A DNA stretch of 64,000 bases. Origin: Ampullaceana balthica. Lineage: Eukaryota > Mollusca > Gastropoda > Lymnaeidae. The first letter of the stretch is position 1. Each line of letters begins with the position of its first letter. The notes below the pieces were generated by a model. That model worked only from the letters and a program-made list of their open reading frames with translations. It made no database searches and had not been told where the DNA came from. This document shows positions 23,355 through 32,935 of the stretch, in pieces. Position numbers and translations under genes: made by a program. The DNA lies in the NCBI GenBank assembly GCA_944989445.1, contig CALYLW010000019.1, positions 2,825,148-2,889,147 on the forward strand, given 5' to 3'.

Positions 23355-25109
23355 ATGGGCTACGAACTGGACATGATCAACAGGGACCCAAACGGAATCA
23401 ATGACCACGTCAGGGTAAGTTTGCAACAACGCCATGGTTGGTTTTGTCCATTCCTGGGAATAAAGCTGGTTTAAATGAAAGTAAAATAAACCAAACAATG
23501 TCACAAGGTAAGACAAGGTTAACGTCAAGTGAAAGCCTTCCGATTTAAAAAAAAACTATTTAAAAAAAATCACTATTCGTTTTCATAATATGAGATGCTC
23601 ATTGTGTTTTCAAATGTGCATGTGGAAGAATGTTTAAAATAAAAGACTTCAAATCAAGGCGTAACACTTTGTGCGTTGTTGTTTAGGTTGTGTTCGTTTC
23701 AAGATTTAATAAATTATTGTTAATTCTAAAAGTAGTTTGGATTCTATTTTTTCCTCGTTATTTTATTAATTTAATAAATGTTAAATGTTTTTAAAAAGTT
23801 GAAAACTAATTTTATAATAAGTAATTTTAAACTAAAGAACAATTGTAATATAAAATACATGTCTACTTATTATTTGAACTGATCATTAAAACTTCGAGGT
23901 TCTAGATCAGTGATGGCAAACCTTTTTGGGGCCGCATGCTCAAAATTCAATTAAATCCTATTTTTATGTAGCAAATTGCCAACCCAAAATGCCAGCACAG
24001 TGGTTTGATCAAGCAAGTAATATTTTAGTTGCGTGCCGGCTGATGAGGCTCTGCGTACCGTCTGTGGCACGCGCGGCATAGGTTCACCCTCACTGTTCTA
24101 GATCATGTTTTGGAGGTTGGTATTGTCAATACTTTTACAGTTGTTTAAACAATAAAATGTAATCTTCATAATCCTGAAATCAGCAGTAATTAAAGTTTTC
24201 ATACATATTAAGAGAAACCCCGGTGAACCTTTGGGCTGCTCTCAATGCGGGAACAAATCAAATTATGTTGGTTATAAAGAGATGTGCAAACAATGCAGAA
24301 CACCATTGGCGAGCATGCAAGTCTATAGCAGGGATGGTGTTCGCGCTATAGAATAAAGCATGCACTGATTCACCATATCGTCTTAAATTTTATCTAAAAC
24401 TCTATTATAATTTTTATGCACTCACTTGGGATTATTTTTAAATACCTTTAAAGAAATTGTTGAGGATAAAGTGTGTTATGGATACAGATTACAGCCCTGT
24501 ACATCAGTTAATAAACAACAGCTTTCGACTGTAATTTCTATTGCATGATTGTTTCATTTATAAATTAACCAAACTAAGACACTTAAGAATTTATAGTTGG
24601 TCGTAACCTCATTTGTGTTGATAAAATTTATTGTATACTATTTTATTTTAGCTTAAGATAAACAAAATAAAAATTTAGAAGTAGATACAAATGTAAAAAG
24701 TAATGAATAGAAGCAAAATAAAGAGCGAAATTTACTTATTTTATAATATTGACATCGGTGTAATATTTAGGTCCTGTTTGAAGATGTTATCGCCGAGCCG
24801 GACGGCGCGCACTCCATCAACTGTGTCTGGAACTGCGCCTACAAATGCTTCAACGGCTGCAAAGACGCCTACTACAAGTCAATGACATGTTGGTACGGGA
24901 TCCCCCTGGCCATGTGCTGGGGGTGCGAGTTCGCCTATATCACCTTCATGCACGTGTGGTACGTGACCCCATGCTTGAGGATCTACATGATCAACTGCGG
25001 ATGTCTACAGAAGTTCTACGGCACGTGCCTGAAGTGCTACTGCCAGCCGCTCTGCGAGATTTATGGTTACTGCCTCAGTAACATCCGGGTGACGAACTTG
25101 AGGGGATAA
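23355..25109 (+). CDS. CAV: Caveolin, copy 3 of tandem array (two coding exons)
   Basis: Exon 1 is 23355-23414 (MGYELDMINRDPNGINDHVR) with a GTAAGT donor. Exon 2 is 24771-25109 after a TAATATTTAG acceptor, ending in TAA. The 1,356-bp phase-0 intron holds a hAT MITE at 23908-24095. The protein is 132 aa with signature FEDVIAEP at 23-30, the same as vertebrate caveolins. It has 15 cysteines. Where copies 1, 2, 4 and 5 have a KGCCYK block at 51-56, this copy has KDAYYK, and Cys62 is replaced by Cys60. Cysteines 88, 98 and 111 match the three palmitoylation positions of caveolin-1. It is closest to copy 2 in exon 1, promoter region and 3' flank. AATAAA lies near 25850. Function inferred from the family. 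Confidence 0.94.
23908..24095 (+). mobile_element. hAT MITE in the intron of caveolin copy 3
   Basis: It begins CAGTGATGGCAAACC and ends GGTTCACCCTCACTG, with a perfect 8-bp duplication TTCTAGAT (23900-23907 and 24096-24103). Its right part (GTGCCGGCTGATGAGGCTCT) matches the end of the dead hAT at 19440-20598. It is absent from the intron of copy 2. Confidence 0.92.
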
Positions 25110-25589
25110 CATCGGCTAGATCATAAGATGTTCATCCACACTTGAAGCTACAAGGGTCTTACCCCTGAGCTCTCCATTTACTTTATGTTTTTAGTTAGTA
25201 AAGAGAGCGCTAAAAATTATATTCTTATCTTCGCTGCTTGATCTTTCGACTTGGAAATTAGACATTGATGAAATTTAATCCTTTAAAAAAATGTATGTGG
25301 AATGTATGTTTTTTCCAATATTACTACTAATAATAGTAATAATTTTTTTAAAAATAAGTTTAATAAGTTTAGGGTTTTAAATAATAACGATTTTTATTTT
25401 GTTTTATAATCCGGATTTTATTTTTATTCCCGATTTCTGGCCAAATATTTGATTTTCACCATGCTATAATATTAGAAAGTCTTCTTGTTTTAAAAAAATA
25501 AATATTATAGCATGTTTTTATCTTTCTATGTGGAAAATTATTTGATCAAGACACAACATAAAGTAAGTTCATATGAATAGGGTGGTATG

Positions 25590-25716
25590 ACCAATATGTG
25601 TGTAGTGATAGACTGTTAAGATCTGTGTATTGATAGACTAATGATATCTGTGTAGTGATAGACTTACGAGATCTGTGTAGTGATAGACTTACGAGATCTG
25701 TGTAATGATAGACTAG
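25590..25716. repeat. 26-bp minisatellite in the 3' flank of copy 3
   Basis: The unit AGATCTGTGTAGTGATAGAC plus TTACG is repeated about five times with small variations. The copy-2 3' flank has a single related stretch (ATCTGTGTAGTTCTAGAC near 17233), so the array grew in the copy-3 unit. Confidence 0.85.
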
Positions 25717-25920
25717 ACCAACAGGTCAAAACACTGTGATACTAAATAAAGTTGGCAATATTTTGAATCTGTCTTTTGTTGAGTCTACAAGGTAATGTTA
25801 TTTAAACCGTGTGATAACTTATAACCTGTGATAAACTTGCTTTAAATTTAATAAAGTAATTTCAACAAGATAAAATAGTGTTTGTTTTGTTCTCTTGTCT
25901 GTACATGTCAGTGTGCGACA

Positions 25921-25972
25921 ATTTGTGTTCTTTTTTGTGTTCTTTTTTGTGTTCTTTTTTGTGTTCTTTTAA
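25921..25972. repeat. 14-bp repeat (TTTTTTGTGTTCTT)
   Basis: About four units in tandem downstream of copy 3. Confidence 0.7.
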
Positions 25973-26099
25973 GTACATATAACATCTTCTTATTTCTCTT
26001 GTGGTAACAGTACTACATTTATGATGAAAAAAATAAAGTAAAGTGTTGGTTGTTGTTGTTTTTTTACCTCATAACTCTATTCCCAGGCATCAAGTATCT

Positions 26100-26467
26100 C
26101 TGAACAAAAATCTTTCAACATTTGATATCATGGGCGCATCCAACCGCTCCACACCAACCACTCGCCCCAAATCTTTAGATTTTTAGGGCTTGGATGCAGA
26201 CAATTTAGGATCCGACCGATCTTTTGGATGATGTTAAATCTTCAGTTGAAGAAGGAATACGAAACTCCAGCCCTCTTGGAGCTCCACCCCCTGTGAGCTA
26301 CACCCATCATCTTGATGCTCATAGTGTAACTTAAGTTACACTCCACGGGGCACTTATTTTCCTCATGGAGGCTAATTCTGCCCAGTGGTTGAGCTTTCCT
26401 TTAATTTTAAGTAGGAGACCAAATCCTCGCCCCGTCTCCGGATATCATTAACATTTAAAAGTTACTG
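26100..26467. other. Intergenic with a possible decayed tRNA-derived SINE head
   Basis: No gene is seen. At about 26383-26445 the sequence GCCCAGTGGTTGAGC resembles a tRNA A box, and GACCAAATCCTCGCCCC downstream is a poor B-box match. It may be an old SINE or chance. Confidence 0.25.
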
Positions 26468-26661
26468 GTTACGCCCATGGGCGTAGGGAAGGGGGGCAAG
26501 GAGGGGCATTCCCCCCCCTACATTTGAGGGGAAAAAATGTCATAAAAATGTCATAAAGTTGTTACAATAAAACTGAACTAAATTTCCTGAAAGTTTATTT
26601 CATGGAAGACAGTTTACATTTATCAAACATAAAAAAGAATTTTATCTGCAAGTATAACTGA

Positions 26662-28500
26662 TTACATTACTGATTGTTCTAAATATTCCAGTTGTTTAAC
26701 AATATCTGTAACATTTTCAGCAAAAATCCGCAAGCTTTTATATTTATGTGACCATCTAGTTTCACATAGCAAAGGAACATTTGGAATAAGTTTTCTTTGC
26801 TGATTACTTTCTCGGAAAAACACTATAATTGACTTAATTGTTCCTATTGTGTTTCGTACAACATTCACATTATTTAAATCGTTCACAACAAGATTTAGTT
26901 TATGTGAACTGCAATGTACAAATGCTGCTTTTGGGTATTTTTTTTCTCGAATTATTGCTTGGACTCCTCCTTCTTTACCTGCCATTGTAGAACATGCGTA
27001 GTGTCCTTGACCAACAAGCTTTGTCATATTTAATCAAAATTCTAATGAATTAGTAATGATGGTGTTGGTTAAACCTTCAGCTGCTCTATTGACACTTGGA
27101 ATATATTCCATAAATTCTTCTGTGACCATTATTTTCCCATTTTGTTCTTTGACAAATCTAACACCAAGTGACATCTGCTCAATGCCTGAAATGTCATTTG
27201 TCTCGTCGGCAAGTATAGAAAATGCAACTGAATTATTTGCTTCATCAACAATGTCTTCACGCAAGAGAAACCCACAAATTTCGATTATAGCGTTAGGCGT
27301 AGTTGCCGAGATACACTCAGCGGTTACCAGTCAAAACGGCCCCAGACAAAACGGCCCCGACATTACGGCCCCGGTCAAAACAGCCCCAGACAAATTGTTA
27401 ACATTTTTTAACAAAAACATTTATTTTATTTTTTTTGCATTTTAAGCTTTCGTCAACTTTTTCACCCTTAAAAAGTGGTAAAATTGTAAAATTATTTCTT
27501 GTGATGTTATTATATTGTTTCTTGTCAACAAACAACCGTTATTGGTACCATTTCGCGTAAAGGCTATTAAATTCACTTTTGTGGTGTTATTATTATTGTT
27601 TATTGTTAGCTAAACCTGACACTAAATAGGTGAGTAAAAATACGAATATATTTGATTGTACATTTTACTATTAGTCCATCTATTAGTCCAGGGCCGTTTT
27701 GTCGGGGCCGTTATGTCGGAGCCCAATTGTCGGGGCCGTTTTGTCCGATGCCGTTTTGTCGGTGAACCATACTCAGCACTACAAGAACCAATTGACAAAC
27801 GATTAGCAAGAACTTCATCTCCAGATTCAGCGCGAAACTCTTCAGGTCATACAAATTACCAGAATTTGATTCTGTTTCACGAGTGTAGAAATGATGGGAC
27901 CCAGTTCGTTGCGATTTTCTTGAATTGGTCTTCTAAATGATGAGTCAAACTGCTCATCTATAGAAACTGCTTTGGCTTCCAATAAAGCAAATAAAATTGC
28001 TTGCATCTTCATGAGAGCCTTTGTGCCATAATGTGCTTTGCAGGTTGTTACGTGCATCTTCGTTGAAATCTTTATATTTTGTACATGGTTTGATGACACA
28101 TACCCACTGAACTCATAGAATTAATTTTTGCAGAAACAACACGCAATATTTGCAAAAGGCACCTATTAACATTTGCGAGTATACAAGCCACGGTGAATGG
28201 TCTGATAACCATGCATAACTAAAAACTAAAAACTCTGTTTCCCTAACTGTCAGCTCTAAAATCATAATTTCTATCAAAGGTCCAACAATCACTAATCAGC
28301 TGCAATTTCAACTTATTTGAAAGGTCGTATGTCCAGACATACTTTCCAATATCCAATTTAGGAAATGAATAAGTGTCAGCGACAATCAAATTAGGAACAG
28401 TTGTTTCAGTTGTGTCTGGCTGTTGAACGTGTACTGTTGTCCTCAATTCCAATGATAAGTCAGATGCTGCAGACGCCCCAAAATCTTCTAATAACGGCAT
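26662..28500 (-). pseudogene. hAT transposase remnants (DUF4371/ZMYM-like)
   Basis: N-terminal piece 28243-28500 has WTYDLSNKLKLQLISDCW. The middle piece 27034-27264 has SILADETNDISGIEQMSLG, the typical DUF4371 core motif. The next piece, 26662-27027, has GQGHYACSTMAGKEGGVQA, then HCSSHKLNLVVND and ETRWSHKYKSL, matching the hAT catalytic domain (GxGxDxAxxMxGxxxGVQ, CxxHxLNLVV and RW motifs). The aspartate of the first motif is altered (GQGHYAC). The C-terminal dimerisation end is missing. A nested TIR element and stops break the frame. Confidence 0.85.
27322..27768. mobile_element. TIR element nested in the hAT, AAAACGGC repeats
   Basis: The ends GGTTACCAGTCAAAACGGCC and CCGTTTTGTCGGTGAACC are inverted, and several GGGGCCGTTTTGTC blocks repeat near each end. 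The flanks ACACTCAGC and ATACTCAGC form a likely 9-bp target duplication with one mismatch, compatible with a Mutator-like element. The same insertion sits at the same transposase site in the sibling hAT (57951-58344). Confidence 0.75.
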
Positions 28501-28577
28501 TTCGGAATCCCGCGATTGGTCTACTTTTCGATTTTTTTAGCCTGTAAAAAAATTTCTGATATCCATCCTTGGTAATC

Positions 28578-28827
28578 CTGCAGTTTTTTATTATTTTTAT
28601 TTTTTAAAGTCCCATAACCTGTTTTCGAGGCCGTAGGGGGTTCTAATATTTCCATTAGAACATTCTCGGGCTTAGTAGACCTTGGCGGCGCCCATCCCTC
28701 TCCAGGTCAGCGGAGAACTTTCTTAGCGTTAGTCATTCATCAACGTTTTTATAGTGGCTTTAACGTGGGCTCGATGCCATGCCCCTCAGCTTTTGAGGCG
28801 ACCGCACTATTGACTTCGCTATCCAGT
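28578..28827 (-). mobile_element. tRNA-derived SINE (family A), minus strand
   Basis: On the minus strand it reads CTGGATAGCGAAGTCAATAG (A-box region), GGCATCGAGCCC (B-box region), CTCCGCTGACCTGG, and an A-rich tail. The same order is found on the plus strand at 36680-36896. Boundaries are approximate. Confidence 0.7.
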
Positions 28828-29280
28828 TTCTTCATGTGAATATTTAAAGAATAAACGATATGACGTGGGTCATGGTGGTGGTGGTGCAGTTTCTACACGT
28901 ATATTATTTCACAGCAAAATTCAATTTTCTCGTGAGAACTTAAGTTTTTAATTTATTAAATGCATTAATAAATGTTGTATTTTATCTAATACAGCACTAA
29001 TTTGTAAGTATAATTAATTTCTAAGGCTTTTCTCGAACTTTATTATTTTTTTTTACTGAACTTGATTTTAATTGAAAATTGTACCTGTATGGCATTGTCA
29101 GTTAAAATAAAAAAGTGGGGTTTTTTGCCCCTCCCCCTGGAAAAATTCCTAGCGACGCCCATGGTTACGCCACTGGTTACGCTACTAATTACGCCAATCA
29201 CTATGTCGCTGTTTAAGTCACTAATTACAACCCCATGGGTTACGCCATTGATTAAGCCATTGAATTTGTAAATAACATAT

Positions 29281-30300
29281 TTCATTGTCCTACATGTCAC
29301 TGTCATTGATGTCACTGTCATTGTCCTACATGTCACTGTCATTGTCCTACATGTCACTGTCATTGTCCTACATGTCACTGTCATTGTCCTTCATGTCACT
29401 GTCGTTGTCATACATGTCACTGTCATTGTCATACATGTCACTGTCATTGTCATACATGTCACTGTCATTGTCATACATGTCACTGTCATTGTCCAACATG
29501 TCACTGACATTGTCCTACATGTCACCGTCATACATGTCACTGTCATTGTCCAACATGTCACTGTCATTGTCATACATGTCACGGTCATTGTCATACATGT
29601 CACTGACGTTGTCATACATGTCTCTGTCATTGATGTCACTGTCATTGTCCTAAATGTCACTGTCATTGTCCTACATGTCACTGTCATTGTCCTACATGTC
29701 ACTGTCATTGTCATTCATGTCACTGTCGTTGTCATACATGTCACTGTCATTGTCCTACATGTCACTGTCATTGTCATACATGTCACTGTCATTGTCATAC
29801 ATGTCACTGTCATTGTCCAACATGTCACTGACATTGTCCTACATGTCACTGTCATACATGTCACTGTCATTGTCCAACATGTCACTGTCATTGTCATACA
29901 TGTCACGGTCATTGTCCTACATGTCACTGACGTTGTCATACATGTCTCTGTCATTGATGTCACTGTCATTGTCCTACATGTCACTGTCATTGTCCTACAT
30001 GTCACTGTCATTGTCCTACATGTCACTGTCATTGTCCTTCATGTCAATGTCGTTGTCATACATGTCTCTGTCATTGTCCTACATGTCACTGTCATTGTCA
30101 TACATGTCACTGTCATTGTCCAACATGTCACTGACATTGTCCTACATGTCACTGTCATACATGTCACTGTCATTGTCCAACATGTCACTGTCATTGTCAT
30201 ACATGTCACGGTCATTGTCCTACATGTCACTGACGTTGTCATACATGTCTCTGTCATTGTCCTACATGTCACTGTCATTGTCATACATGTCAATCGTTAC
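29281..30300. repeat. 21-bp minisatellite with higher-order structure
   Basis: The basic unit is TGTCACTGTCATTGTCCTAC plus A (21 bp), about 48 copies. Variant marks (CACTGACATTG, CACGGTC, GACGTTG, TCTCTGTC) recur in the same order at spacings of about 324 and 303 bp, so blocks of about 15 units were amplified together. The serine/leucine-rich MSLSLSY and threonine-rich MTVTCRT frames are artefacts of the 7-codon period. Confidence 0.93.
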
Positions 30301-30814
30301 GCTCTCAGTCCAATGGTCTTCTAGAGATGACAGTCATGGAACCGTATTGCTCGCCCCTTGCTGACGTCACGTTTGTACTTGAAGTTGAGGCTTCGATAAT
30401 TTAACCCGTAAGTACATGGACATGGACATCAGCCACTGACCTCGTAGTGTTGAAATAATAACCCTACACGCCCCACTCTATTCCTACATCTCTGTGAGGC
30501 GGTGCTAGGTTTGTGACGCCCGGGGCGTGCCGACTTGATTTCCAAGCCCTTTATTGCTTTAAATCAACAGAGTAAATATTATTGAAAAAGGTTGGACCGA
30601 AAATATTTACGGAAAATAATCTGAAACAACACCTTTTTTTCCACCGACTATTTGTTCACTTTAATTGTTACAGGGGAGTGTCAAAACATACAATAACAAA
30701 ACCAAGGCAGCAGCAACGAACTTCCATTGTTGATTTCATTAGTATAAATAGTTGGGCATTGGCCAATAATCAAAATATCAACCAGTCAAGCGTTAAATCA
30801 GTAACGGTCTAGTC

Positions 30815-31000
30815 CAGTGCTTCTCAAACTTTTTGGTATGGCGGACCGGCAGGAATTTTTTCCATTGCGCCAGGGATCGGTGATCTATTTTCCCTGCACT
30901 GACAATTTTTTCTGTCCTTTTTTTGAGAACTTCTGCGGACCGGCGGCGGATGGCCCACGGACCGGCACCGGTCCGCGGACCACCATTTTGAGTAGCACTG
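30815..31000 (+). mobile_element. hAT MITE, CAGTGCTTCTCAAA family, member 4
   Basis: It has inverted ends CAGTGCTTCTCAAAC and TTTGAGTAGCACTG and a perfect 8-bp duplication GTCTAGTC (30807-30814 and 31001-31008). The homologous empty site, with a single GTCTAGTC, is at 37894-37901 in unit B. Confidence 0.94.
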
Positions 31001-31319
31001 GTCTAGTCAACAAACAAATCCTGTAATCCAGCTAACTAACCCGATTGTACGGTAAAAAAAATAATTAATAGATTTGAAAAAGAAATTTAAATCGTTTGAT
31101 TTATATTTAATAAAATGACGAGAATTTTGAACAAATTTATATTGCTTTTTCGGGCACATTTTGTTTACATTAGAGTCAAGTGGTGTCGATATGTTTCAAA
31201 TCTTTTGTCTCCTCCTGGTGTGGATTGAAGTTACAAAGAATAAATAATTCATTCTAAAAGTCATGTCAATATCTGAAGGACAAAATAGAACAGAACTGAA
31301 ATAATGTAATTCTATTTTT

Positions 31320-31872
31320 AAGCTATTCTATGAGAAATATATCATGCAGAGTAGGACTGCGATAAACTATTATATGAGAAATATATCATATAGAGTAGGA
31401 CTGCGATCTTATCTTATCTTATCTGTTACAGACGCTCCTTCTATACATAAGATTATTGCGTCATACGCGTATCTATGGTTTGTGTTTTGTCCTGCATTCT
31501 TATTAGAGTTTTAAATTTTTATAAAGTATTGGCTTTCTTGGTTTCTTCAGGCAATCCATTCCACGCCCGAATTCCGGACGGGAAGAATGAAAATTTGTAT
31601 GTGTTGGTTCTTGCATGCGGAATAAGAAAAGTGTTTTTATCCTTATGTCTATCTGAGGGTTGTATTAAGTTATCTTTGTGTTGTATTTCTAAATTAGAAT
31701 TAATTGCTTTATGTATGATTACTACTTTGCTCTTGGTTCTTCTATCCTCTAGTGTTTCAAGGCTTAAAGATTTAACTATTATAAAATTACGGTAAACTAT
31801 TATATGCGAAATATGTCATATAGAGTAGGACTGCGATTAACTATAATATGATAAATATATCATATAGAGTAT
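31320..31872. repeat. 44-bp minisatellite in unit A, interrupted by a LINE end
   Basis: The unit is AAACTATTATATGAGAAATA followed by TATCATATAGAGTAGGACTG and CGAT. There are about two units on the left (to 31408) and two on the right (from about 31792). The homologous array in unit B (43905-46322) is far larger. Confidence 0.88.
31409..31795 (-). pseudogene. 5'-truncated LINE: reverse transcriptase C-terminus and 3' tail
   Basis: On the minus strand an open frame from about 31795 down to 31519 reads SLETLEDRRTKSKVV, NTYKFSFFPSGIRAWNGLPE and ends ETKKANTL-stop. The FFPxxIRxWNxLP motif is the well-known C-terminal end of reverse transcriptases of Jockey/CR1/RTE-type non-LTR elements. The 3' tail ends GAAGGAGCGTCTGT then (AGATA)n-like repeats. 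This tail also forms the 3' end of the SINE at 62398-62720. The rest of the element is missing, as expected for 5' truncation. Confidence 0.85.
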
Positions 31873-32741
31873 TAAAAGGTAAACAAACAAATTCAATAAA
31901 ATAAAGCTTTATTAATTGACTAAAACAATTTTATTACTCAATAAATAAAGCTTTAATGTATTGTTTTAATTATACAATTTGTTTGTTTATCCTGAGTAAA
32001 CTATTATATGTATTTTTAGATGTCTGCAGTAATTGTTTGAAATGGTGAAACTGGAAAAGTTCGTTTTTGGAAGCCAGCTTTTTTTTGTTTCATAAATGTT
32101 TAAAATAATGTAAGAAAAAAACGTCATCTGTAACTAAAACAATAATAATTTTATTTCAATAATAAATATCAGTGTAAACGAGGATTTCAAATAATTAATT
32201 ATTCATAAGCTTACTAGATTAAAAACCTTTATCTACTAAAGAATCTTTAACATTGTGAAAAAAACTAATAATAAAATAATACGACAATAAATTTATCATA
32301 AAGACGTACTAAAATTCATGTATAATCTTTAAATCCTTGAAAGAAATGATCGCTAGGAAAGCCACATCGTACCTGTCACAGCAGTCGTAATGCATGAATT
32401 CACGTGCTTACCTTTAGGCTATATAGGTCGAATCCAGCGCTGATCTCTGCTGACAGGATACCAACACCCCCACCCCTTTTTCTCCCCTCTCTCACCACCC
32501 CTATGACGTAGGCCCACTCTTAAGGGCACTGTCGTCAATAATATTTGCAGCAGTTATTATCACAACGGCCCAAACCACACCTACAAGAACCTTTCAGATC
32601 TGATTCTCTCTTACATAAATAAACAAAAGCCTCGTTTTGAGCCACGTTTTGAATCATTAAAAAAAATGTGAAGGGTTGTGCGGGAGACGGGTGGAGAAGG
32701 TATTTGGACTTACCTAGACCCCCGGTACAGGAGTCTCTTTG

Positions 32742-32746
32742 ATTGG
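32742..32746 (+). promoter_or_regulatory. Inverted CCAAT box (ATTGG) upstream of copy 4
   Basis: ATTGG in TTTGATTGGTCAATCAGA, 194 bp before the start codon. It is conserved at 47199-47203 in unit B, 142 bp before the copy-5 start. Promoter role inferred. Confidence 0.4.
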
Positions 32747-32935
32747 TCAATCAGACATGTGTGGAAACTAAGGACGCTGTTTAAAAAGTCTGGGGAGTGA
32801 TTTATGAAGTCTTATTTCACCAGCAGACGACTGTCGTTAAAACAAAAGAAGGGTTTCCAGAGCCTAAAAAATTTGGATAACGGACTTTGTTGAATTTTCT
32901 TTACTTGTCTACATTAGCTGAAATAAACTTCCACG

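Larger units (their letters stand above)
26476..29163 (-). mobile_element. hAT element, CATGGGCG termini, with dead DUF4371-type transposase
   Basis: The inverted ends CATGGGCGTAGGGAAGG and CCTAGCGACGCCCATG are flanked by a perfect 8-bp duplication GTTACGCC (26468-26475 and 29164-29171). The minus strand encodes transposase pieces (see the pseudogene entry). It contains a nested TIR element (27322-27768) and a tRNA-derived SINE (about 28578-28827). A shorter sibling lies at 57125-58717. Confidence 0.92.

Noticed and set aside
29285..30364. Serine/leucine-rich repeat proteins (MSLSLSY) and antisense MTVTCRT frames
   Set aside because: They are products of the 21-bp minisatellite; both strands are open for the same reason.
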